From Hirundichthys speculiger (Eukaryota; Chordata; Actinopteri; Beloniformes; Exocoetidae), in contig JAGFBZ010002245.1 in NCBI GenBank assembly GCA_018398805.1, forward strand, positions 2,070,001 to 2,134,000: a stretch of DNA of 64,000 nucleotides, read 5' to 3'. This document shows positions 1 to 11,000 of this stretch, one piece after another; the stretch's first letter is position 1, and each line of letters begins with the position of its first letter. The notes under the pieces are model-generated. The model was given only the letters and a program-made list of their open reading frames with translations. It did not search any database and was not told where the DNA came from. The translations under genes and the position numbers were made by a program.

Positions 1-68
1 ACAACTGCGCTACCGGGGCGGCCCTATTTTGCCTTTTTGACTCCTCGCGAGATCTAGCGCGATCAGTG

Positions 69-81
69 GTTACTAAGAGAC
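69..81 (+). promoter_or_regulatory. X-box-like RFX site 1 upstream of cfap58
   Basis: The 13 bases GTTACT-A-AGAGAC fit the RFX X-box pattern RYYNYY-N(1-3)-RRNRAC. RFX factors drive ciliary genes through X-boxes placed close to the start codon. The site lies about 105 bp before the proposed ATG of a ciliary gene and 18 bp before a second X-box-like match. The match is seen in the sequence; the function is inferred. Confidence 0.4.
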
Positions 82-99
82 CAGCTGTCAACAGCACTG

Positions 100-112
100 G
101 TTCTTTAGCAAC
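100..112 (+). promoter_or_regulatory. X-box-like RFX site 2 upstream of cfap58
   Basis: GTTCTT-T-AGCAAC is a good X-box: its right half AGCAAC is close to the canonical RGNAAC. It lies about 75 bp upstream of the ATG at 187. A second X-box match sits next to it and the gene is ciliary, which makes chance less likely. The first 120 bases are also relatively GC- and CpG-rich, as in a housekeeping-type promoter. Confidence 0.5.
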
Positions 113-186
113 CCTTCCAGACCCGAAGTTACACTTGTTGTGAGGACTTCTTTTAGTTTAAAGATTTATTTTTTTCAATTGTCTTT

Positions 187-192
187 ATGGAG
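187..192 (+). CDS. cfap58: cfap58 exon 1: two-codon coding stub
   Basis: ATG GAG is followed immediately by GTGAGT, an optimal donor. Joined in phase 0 to the acceptor at 950-951 it gives [12 protein letters not shown], the same length class as the start of mammalian CFAP58. The alternative is that translation begins at the ATG at 955 in exon 2, which costs only three residues. Confidence 0.6.
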
Positions 193-417
193 GTGAGTTT
201 GGCATTTAGAGACATTTTGTAATTGCTGGCTACAGTGTAGAATCCGTGGAAATTTGAAAACGTATTTTAAACTACATGTCAAGAACAAATTGACACCTAC
301 CGGCCATTTAAATCGTTTCACTATCATTTATTTCACACTCTTGTGTCTAGTGTCTAACAAGCGTTCACTGCCGTGAAATTTTAGGTTGAATGTTCAATAG
401 ATATTTGCTTGGTATCA

Positions 418-473
<56 letters not shown>

Positions 474-3400
474 GGCTCTCATTTTAGTGTAATTCTGAAT
501 TAGCTTCCTCACCTAAACAAAAAATTGGACTAGGTTTTGATTAAAAGGCAACCCTTCAATGCAAAAAGAAAGAGCTGTCCTATTGGTCTCCTTTTAGTGC
601 TCAGGTTTGCAGTCACTGGGTGATGTGGTTTGGAACCTATTGAAAAAATACTGCAAATACATTGATCCAGAGTGAATGTCTGTGGAATATCAAACCTTAA
701 ACTAACTTGATCACAGCCACATGTTCTGATTGTTTTGTAGTGTAGTGAGTTGGTGGGAGAAGGAATAGATTTGTTATTATTATTATTATCATTATTATTA
801 TTTTACCTTTATGTTGTAATTTGATGTATGGAATGTATTTCCTGGAACCAGAACATTTATTTTAGTTTGTAAGAGGCTGTGTTGGATCAGGACAACAGCG
901 AGGTTGAGGCTCAACCTGCTCAGCTCAGCTGTACCTTTGTTGTTTTTCCAGGAGATGGGACTCAGCGGAGAGGACTCTTTTGAGTCCCTTGATGACTTTC
1001 AGACGGTCCTCAGTGAGCTGGATGGGGACAAGAGCATGGACAAGATCCGAGTGGAGTGTAGCAAACTCATCCACACTCTGAAAAAGTCTCGAGAAAATGA
1101 AAAGAGGCTGATGTCCAAATGCAGGGAGCTGAGTGCAGAGATTGTGTCTTCCTCAACTAAAGTGGCAGCTGCTCTGAAACTGTCCCAGGAAGACGAGACG
1201 ACAATAACTTCACTGAAGAGGGTATGCTCTGACTACGTCATATACTACAGTTTAAGTCTTCTTTTTTATTTGTTTTCGACATTGGAGCTTCTCCAGTGCC
1301 CATACAAAATAAACAACCTGACTGCTCATTTATTAAACTGTGCATAGGATCCTTACTAAAGGATTCCATGTGCCCAAAAGCTGAAAATGGTGTCTGCCAA
1401 AAATATATTTTGATTTAAAAAACTATGTGTATGCACACCTCCAAGCATGTCGTACTAAATAATAGCCCACCTGGAACTTTGCGCAAGTGGTTTCGTCTAA
1501 TGTTCCCCCACACTACACACCCACATTTTAGCATAAATGGTCAATGCAAAGTACCACGTGAATGCTTTTGCACGTAAATCAGCCTGCTGCCAGCCACCAC
1601 AAGCAGAGCCTGCCTATCTGTTCCTACGCTGCTCTGCATCCATGGGAATGAGGCATGTTGAGCCAGGCCACCATGCTACTAAATTTGTCAGAACCATGTT
1701 TGAGTCACAAATAACATGTACATTGATTGTATGCACATCTTTTACATTCACATGGACAGATATATCTCACTTGGAGCTCTTAGATCCAAGAGCACTGCTC
1801 TAGGGAATCTAAATATTAGTCAGTCATCATCATGGGCCAGGAAATCTTTGTGGTCCCTAATAACTCCATCCTGATCCTTGAGGGCCATAATCCTCAAATC
1901 TCAATGTATGCCAGTGCATCCTTCATGCAGCAATACACGCGACCATTACCACACTATTTATCTATTTACTCAGCAATTAGACTGACTGCTACAGCCCTGG
2001 TTACAATTACTGGTCTCTTGTATATAACTTGCAGATGGAACTATGATATATAAACTTAATGTGCTGAGTGCTTATGGGATAGTCATAGTTCACTACAGGA
2101 ACACATCTATAAGACTACAGGCTTGGGTGTTTATGATTATGCAGATTTACAAGTCTGATATGAATAGAAATAAAATCTATGAGATGGACGTGGCTTCGGT
2201 TCACCACCTCACCGTCTTCACTGCCAGTTTCTCACATCTCCGAAATGTGCGTGCACAAGGATCAGAATTTGCATACATCTGTGGGTATTCCTGTCATGTT
2301 TTTTTTTTTTTATCGATCACAGTCTTTTCGTGGAAAGTGGAACGTGCAACTTTCAGGCCCTTTTTTGTGCTGACAAAACATTTATAAATGAGGTCCCAGA
2401 TAAATGCTTCAAGGCTTGGCAAATAATTCATTTTTCTTTTATAATTTAGGAGCTGGACAAAGCTTGGAAGATGGTTGATGCTGCTCATGATAAAGAAAAA
2501 AAGGACAGAGAAGCCATCAGGAATCTAAAAGAAGATGTTTCTAATCTCACCAAAAAGAGTGAACAACAAACTGGCCTCTCTTCTAACCCAAGGACGGAGG
2601 TGAGGCAATTTTCCTTTCCCATGTTCTCCGTTTTGTGGGAGGATACATGTTGTGGGGAAATTACAACTTCACTCTCTCTCTCTCTCCATATATATATATT
2701 TTTTCCTTCTTTTTTTAATGCAGTGATTCTTCCAATTTCTTTGATGCTTTTTTCTTTCCACACAGTATGAGGTCAAGATTTTTAATTATTTATTAGCTCT
2801 ATTTTATTATTTAATTTACATCCATTTTTACATTTCAGACCTGTGGCACATTCCAGAAAAGTTTGTCAGTAAAGTTTTTGTCACTTTTAAATATTTCCAT
2901 TCCTTCTCACAACACTTTGAAGGTGTTCAGTCAGTCAACTCATACTCTGATCATTATTCCGACCATACTTATATTTTGGGGTCTCGGCTCTGAGTCTGAA
3001 CCTGATCACTCCCCACTGAGAATACCTTCATTGAGATATTGGTAGTAATGAATGACAACAGAGCCCCCAGTCCTCTCTAGTCCAGTGCATTGTTCTCAAT
3101 TTCAACATTGTGTGACAATTAGTAGTCCATATTTGGCACACACAAACTACTGTCAGTTGATGCAAAAGGAGGAGAATTCATGGCCTCTACTTCCATAGAC
3201 CTGGATTATAACTCCAAAGTTACTTACTCTCCACAGAGTGTAGTTCCCAGTTTAGCTGTTTATGGCAAACTCGACAAGTGTTAGAAGCAGAGGCTATGAA
3301 CTCTGCTCATTTTGTGTCTATTGACAGTAGTTTTGTACAAAGTCAGTTGTCAATTTGTATGAACTTATGACAAGATGGGAGTGACTGGAAGGAGATTCCT

Positions 3401-6400
3401 GTGAAACAGTCCTTATCTATACACTTTTTGGACACAAAACATTAAAATTACCTCAGTTTGGGCTTTAGGGACCCTATCCACACTAAAGTGGAATTATGTT
3501 TTTCACAGAATTAGATTTACTATATATATTTACCATTGACATATCCTCTTTGGCCCTTTGTACCCACACATTTTGCATGTCCATTTTGCTAATAAAAACT
3601 GCTTCATTTGACCACAACACATTTTCACTGTGTGATGGTCCATCCAGATGCCTCTGATGTCTGAACATAAGGCTTTTTTTCCTAAGCAAGGCATGCAAAA
3701 AAGAAGCCTTGTCCTTTACACGCTGAAAGTCCTCCAAGATTCCTTAAGTAGTTTTATACTGTCTACAACAAAATAAAAACCAAAGTAAATGTAAGGATCA
3801 CTGTATTTTTTTTTATTTATTTGTATTTTCAAAATCAGCTCAGTTGTGTCTGATTTGAGGTTCTACTGAGGGTTAAGTGGATGTAATGTGTTTTTTTTTT
3901 CAGTTATCTACTTAAAAAGATTGAAGAGTTGACCGAAGAGAGAAATCAGCAGATGAAAATAGTAGAGGATCTCAGAGAAAAACAAAATAAATTCACTGCA
4001 GTCCTGCAAGAGATAGAGGCCCAAAGAGAGACTGCAGTGCAGAATATTTCTCAGGTAAATATAATGTTTGGCTGGCTGCTGCTGTAAATCTGATAGTGTG
4101 ATGTGGTTGCTCTTTTTACATGTGGATGACTCAAACTATGCCTTTCACTGTCCTGTGAGAACTTTAATTTTTGTGAGTTAGTTGTCAGATGTAGAGGACT
4201 ACAAGGACACCTTTGACTTTTTCTATGAGTAGATATACAAGTGAACAAGACACACAAAGCCAAATGGTATAACCAAAGTAAAAAGGTAAATTAGACAAAA
4301 CAAATAAAATAAAATCCAGCTCTAGCATGGAGCTAATGCTTCTGTTTGTTTGATCTTAGCTCCAGCAAGAGGTTCAGGTGCAACAAAATGAGATTTCTAG
4401 AGAAACAAGACTGAAGGAGAAGTTGGACAAGGAGGTTAAGCAACTGCATGCTGACATGGAGTGCAAGGTGGGGGACATCAGAGTTCTGAATTTGCAGGGC
4501 CAGAAGGCCAAGGAGGAGCAGCAGAGGCTGGAGCATCAGCTGAAGGAGCTAAAGGTGAGCAATGGATAAGAATGCCTTCTAACTGACCCTTGGGTAAGCA
4601 CCACCCCCCTCCCGCTTCTCCCTGTTTACTCTTGCTAGGTCGGACACTCTTCCTGCTCCTGCGTTAAAGACTGTATTATCTCGCTATATTTCCAATGCGT
4701 ATCATCAATCAATCAATCAATACTTTATTAATCATCGTCGTCACAATGAAACTCAATTTTCCAGTACATCGTCCAAGAAAAACATACAGAAACAAACAAA
4801 CATATTCAGACATGGGTCGACGGTGTCTGGGGGCTGCTGCCACGTAGCGGCGCACCTTCTTATCAGAGAAAAATTAGATCACATGTGGAGAGGGGGAGAG
4901 GGTGAAAAAAGTATCTCTCCAAACGTGTCCTTTGCAGGGCATGTTGGGAGATTAGAAAAAAACCTCAGCACAAAAAATAAGCATAGACAAACTTAAAACT
5001 AAGACATGAGAGGAGGGGGGTGTCCAGCCAAACAGTCTGTGTGCGCGCTGCCAGATCCCGGCGTGCAGTGCATCAGTCCGCCTAGCATGGTGGGTGTAAA
5101 CAGCCGGAGCCAGCAAAGTACGTTGAGCGGGGGGCGGGAAATGTGTGTGTGCATGTGTATGTGTGTGCGTAAGCAGCACAACATATCAGGAGAGTTTCGT
5201 TTCAGGGGAGCCAGATTCAGATAAGAGAAGATTGTTAGGTCAGGCTGACTGAGATTCCGTCTGCCTTGAGTCCATCATAACTATTAATATAATATAATCA
5301 GGGGCGCAACTACCTACTGTCTGAGGGGTATGCAAAAACATGGCTGTGCACCCCCCACCCCCCAAAAAAACCAAACAAACAAAAAACGCACACACACACA
5401 CACAAGTGAATACAATTTTAAAAAAAATCCACAAATTCTGAAACAAATTCTGCATCTCTCTGTTTCTTTCCCTCATCTTTACCTCTCTGTTCCAGTTCAT
5501 CCTCTCTCTCATCTGGACTCATGGGTCGGGAGAGTGGACAAAAATTGTACTCAAGTAAGAGTATTGTCACTTTAGAACAATATTGCTCAAGTAAAAGTTA
5601 AAAGTATTTTACAATAAAACAATTCTTAAAGGTACAATTTACCCAAAAAGCAATTAGAGTAAATGAAATGGAGTAAATATAACTAGTTACTACCAACCTC
5701 TCTCTGTACCTCTCTGTTCCACATTCTCCTTTATCCTCTCTGGTGACTGACTCGCCATGTCTGCCTGAACTACTTTTCCCAAAAGGACACAATGAATATG
5801 TTCACATCTTCACATCATCTTCCTCATTTCAGGTAGCTGTTCTTACACTTCTTCCTAATATTAGACCAACCTGGTGCCTTCCCCTGCTTCTTCATTTTTC
5901 TTCTTGCCTTGTTTCTCTCCTCTTCCATCCTCACCCCTGAATGACATGAACTTTGTTAAATAGAGGAGTCTTAATTCATTCTGGTCCATATTAGATTGAT
6001 GACAACCATCAGCCTAAGATCAAATCAAATCAAATCAAATATACTTTATTGATCCCCCAAGGGGGAAATTCAAGAAAAATAAAAAAGGGTGGGCCACGCC
6101 ACTGGCGGTGCACATATGGGCGCTAGGAATCCGTTGGCGGAGCAGGGGAGGGCAGAGCTGAACCTGCGATCCCCCTTGGCTGGCAAGCGCGAGGCTCTGC
6201 GGGTGCAGATCTGGCGCGCGCAGGGGGGCCGTCTACTCCCCATGGCAGTAGACGGTCCCCCTGAGGGATGGCAGTTCTAGCGCCATCCAGACGGCCAGCC
6301 TCCCCGTGGTCCTTAGCAGCTTTCACCCCACAAAACAGATGACTTGAGGAGGAAACAAAATAAGATGACTTGAGGAGGAAACATCACATAATGCAGTATG

Positions 6401-7988
6401 GTTCCACATGGAAATAATTTACACATTTCATATATGTTTCTTTCTTTCAACATGTTTTAAGTTACATATATGACAGGCAGCCAGACTACATACAAAAACC
6501 AATGGAATGTGTAAAATAAGTTATATGGTTTCAAAACCATAGTAGCTAATCCACATATTAAAAGATTTAAATTTCAAATTATAACTTTAATGGATATGTT
6601 ATTGATTGGGCGCTGCATCTAATGAGACTTATCTGATACATCACATCACTGTAGTGTTGTATCTGAGTTAGGGTGACCATATTTTGATTTCTAAAAAAGA
6701 GGACTTTGCTCTGCCTCAAGATGCATTAATGATACTTCAAATTTACTTAAAGATGCTTCTACCTTTAATAAATTTAAAGCCTCCTCTGTATTATTAGAAA
6801 ATTTAGTTACAGAACAAAATAATATCTCTATAGACATCTCTGTATATCCGATTATTGTGTCTAAAATAATCTCTCTTTAAGTGTCAATGGTGCAAAACTA
6901 AAAATGGAAAAAAATATGGTATTTATGTATAAGAAAATCAATCTACAGCAGGGTTTTTCCCTGTATCAAATTTAATCTGTTTTATGATTCATCTATGATA
7001 ATTGTCTGAACAATAAGATAATCACTAACAACTTTCTTTACATTTTTTTATGATGTTATATTGTAAATATTGATCAGCACACACCTGCAAGAAAACAGCA
7101 GGCTAACCTGCTGCTATGCTAGTTCTAGCCAACTTTGTTTACATGCTTCCCCTCTAAGAAGCTCCAGCTACACTTGACATATTTCACCTGCTGTCCTTTA
7201 ACCACTTGGAGAAACGTTCAATGACGTGTCATCAACCCATCACTAGTTTTTTGTTTGGAACCTCGCTGCTCTCCTGCCACATTTTTTGGGTCCACCATCC
7301 ACACCACCACCTTTACCCAATACAACACCAAGCCTCCATCTTCATCCTGTCTTTTCCTGACTGCTGCAGGTCTTACATGAGCGATCCACCAAGGAGCTGG
7401 AGCAGACACAGCTGAAGAAGAACAAATTGCAGCAGGAGTGTGAACAACAAACAACAGACAAAGACCACCTCGCTCTGGAGAATCAACAGATGGCAAATGA
7501 GTTGAAGGTACACAGCTGCCCACTGAGTCTCACTTCCAACCAAGGAGTGTATGGAAAAAGCAATACGTTGACAAATATTTATTTTTACATTTTAGACCTG
7601 CAACACATTAGAAAAAAAGGTGGATGTACAATAACATATGGTATCTAGGGCCCGATCTTACACCTCCTGCTACCCACTACCCACTACCTGCAAATTGCTG
7701 ATTTAGGAGCCTCTGCCAACTGCTAATGCAATCTTCCGCTCCCTAAACCTGCCACCCTTTATGCCGACTCCCTTACTCACATTGTAGGTGCGGCAATGGG
7801 CATGTCTCTTGCGCTTTCCACAAATTCGGTATCTTGCGGTACCTGTATTTCGCAGATTTTGGATAAAGGGTAGTGGGTGGTCTGACCACCCACTACCCTT
7901 TATCCAAAAGTTTGTGGAAACGCAACTGGCATGTCGGCGCATACATTCGGTATATGTATATGTATATGTGTGCGCATGTATATGTATA

Positions 7989-8027
<39 letters not shown>

Positions 8028-11000
8028 TATATATATATATATATTATATATATATATATATGTGAATGTATGTATATATGGATATATATGTACGTATGTG
8101 CTGTTTAAAAAACATGTCTTAACGTAACTAAAGTAAAATTAGTAATTCCTAATTAAAAAACAATGGCAAGTAAAAAAACTCCCCTTGCGGGAGAAAAAAC
8201 TTTATGCCAAACAGTTACAAGAAAAAAAACTCTACTATAATAGGAAGAAACGAAAGGAGGGTAGTTTGGCTGATATTTCTGTTTCATCTGGTTTCATGGA
8301 TAAATACAGCTGCGTATTATCAGCATAACAATGAAAGTTTATGACATGGCTCTGGATAATAATTCTCAAGGGCAGCATGTATTGAGTGAAGGGGATCGGT
8401 TCTAACACTGAACCCTGTGGGACACCATAGTGACCCTCATTTGTGCGGGAGAAACAACATTATCATGAATGAACTGGAACTTTTCATGTAAATATGATTT
8501 AAACCAGCCTTGTGCTGTCCCCTTTATTCCAATAATGTAAACTAATCTGTGTAGTAAAATGCTATGGGTCGATGTATCAAAAGCAGCTCTGAGGTCCAGC
8601 AGAACTAGTATGGACATCTATTCAACATCTCCCACTTCCTGGCAGATAAAAGAAGAGGAGGTGAGTCAGATGCGTCAAGAGGTCACCAAACAAACAAAAA
8701 TGAGAGAAGCCATCCAGAAGAAGCTCCACCAGATGGAGGATCAGAAAGCTGACACGGAGGTTCAAAGAGAGACTCTGAAACTGCAGATTGCTGCTCTGGA
8801 GAAAGGTTAGTGAGCTTTTTTGGTGGAAATTGTTTTCTATGGTCCCTGTCTGTGTACCATTCAGCATTCAGACCTTACTCTGTAGAAGACTCAATTTTAC
8901 CTGTTTGACATAACAAGTACTGTAACAACAATTTTTGGAATGTAAAAATTAATCATTGCATTTTCACAACGTTTTTTTTTTTTGTTAACTGCCATCCTCT
9001 ACAGACTTAAAGCAGAAAACACTGCTTTTTTTTCAATTTTATTTTCTTTTTACAATCATTTATGTGCGGTTAAGAACACATTTGCAGTGGTAACAGACTG
9101 CAGGTTTATTTCTGCTTTACCTGGACTTTTAAAGGGCTCACTGGCATCATTATTAAAATGTGTCTTTTCTGTATAAAATCATCAGATCTTCAAACATCAG
9201 AGAAAACATCTTCATCTTTCTCTCTCTGTAGATCTCGAATCTTCCAAGAAAAAAGTTGAAGCTGACAAAAAAGCCCAAGATGAGCTGATCCGAGAGAGGG
9301 ATGCCTTAAATAAGGTATCCAGTAATGCTCAGGTTGTCTCAGAGGTTGGGATTACTGGTATACAATTAGAAACTACAGTGTTATAAGAAAGCCACCAGTC
9401 ATTCTCTGTTAAATCCTGGCTGAGTGCTTGCAGCTTTCAGACCAGAATGAAGATAAATACATTTGTGTTCCTGTGTCTGTGTATAATATGTGTTCATGAT
9501 TGTTTTCTGTGAGAACAGAACATTATCAAAGCTGTCCAGTCAGCTGAGAAACAGGAGAACCTGGTGAAGCTGCTGGAGCAGGATAAGAAAACCCTGGAGC
9601 ATGAAATCAATGGCTACCGGCAGGAGGCCCAAAAGCAACGCAAGATCATCCAACAGCTGGAGAAAGAACGAGACCGCCACATCAATGAGACCAATAGCCT
9701 CATGCAGAAGGTCATGCATTGCCGCTGGTGAGCTGTGATGTTAGAAAGGCATAAGCCTTGGTCTGACTGAGGGAAACTGTCATACACTCCACAGGTCCAA
9801 CAGAAGATGAACGACGTTGAAGCCAGAGAGATGGAGATGTTTGACTGGAAAAAGAAGGTTACTGAGACAGAAACCAAGCTTAATCAGCAGGAGAACCTAT
9901 TGGAGTCTGTTGTATCTGAGAGGAACCTGTACAGTAAAAGCCTACTTGAGGCTCAGGTGAGATCCAGTTTTATAGTGCTACTAGGCAAGGCAAGCTAATT
10001 TCTACAGCATTTTTCATAGACAAAGGTAACTTAAAGTGCTTTACAAAAGGCATTAAGATGAAGAGAAGCAGCGGGAATGCTCAAGATGCAAAGACAAATG
10101 AAGTAGGAGCCAGAGCCTGGTGCTGAAATTCCAAACTAGTCCCTAAAACACAAGGTTTCATTCAAACAACAGACATCGGCTTCATATTATTGTAAAAATA
10201 AAACATGACATATTTCAAACAGGCCAGACATCAAACATAGGCATTTACGTACACAGAACTGTGAAAAGTAAAACACGAGTTTCAAACATAGCGTGTGTGC
10301 TATTTAGACCTTTATATGACTGTGGTGGCACCAAAAATGTAAACTGATAATACATTGCACTGACAAATCGGAGCAAATCAGCAAAAAAGCTGAATCCACT
10401 CAACCATGGGCTGGAGTGATTGGCCCCTGAAACGACAGAGCAAACGTGCTACATTTACTGCCTGAATAATGCCTGAAATACAGTTCAGATTTTAGACACA
10501 ATAACTAGTTTAGATTACTCCCCTAGTGTGAAAAGTGGCATCTCCCATTGGTCACTATTTGCTGGATATCTGGTGAAATAGTCATCACTTTAATCCTTAG
10601 GCAGTTCTCAAGGTTTTGCTGAATTAGTCTATTCCTCTTGTGTGTTTTTATTGCATTCATAGCTGAGAAGGACGACTCACATACATACAGGGGTTTGACA
10701 ATGAACCTGAAACACCTGGTTTTAGACCACAATCATTTATTAGTATGGTGTGGGGCCTCCTTTTGAAGCCAATACAGTGTCAGCTTGTCTTGGGAATGAC
10801 ATATACAAGTCCTGCACAGTGGTCAGAGATTTTAAGCCACTCTTCCTGCAGGACAGTGGCCAGGTCCCTATGTGATGCTGGTGGAGGAAAATGTTTCCTG
10901 ACTCGCTCCTCCAAAACACCCCAAAGTATCAATAATACTTAGATCTGGTGACTGTGTAGGCCAAGAGAAATGTTCAACTTCACTTTCATGTTCATCAAAC

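Noticed and set aside
417..473. CRISPR-like array
   Set aside because: Simple tetranucleotide repeat without spacers, in a eukaryotic intron.
2600..2601. Normal GT donor for cfap58 exon 3
   Set aside because: It leaves exon 4 out of frame with an immediate stop, and the protein alignment then lacks residues.
7788..8127. Overlapping Tyr/Val/Cys-rich open frames
   Set aside because: They come from the (GT)n/(AT)n microsatellite and the hairpin repeat and have no coding character.
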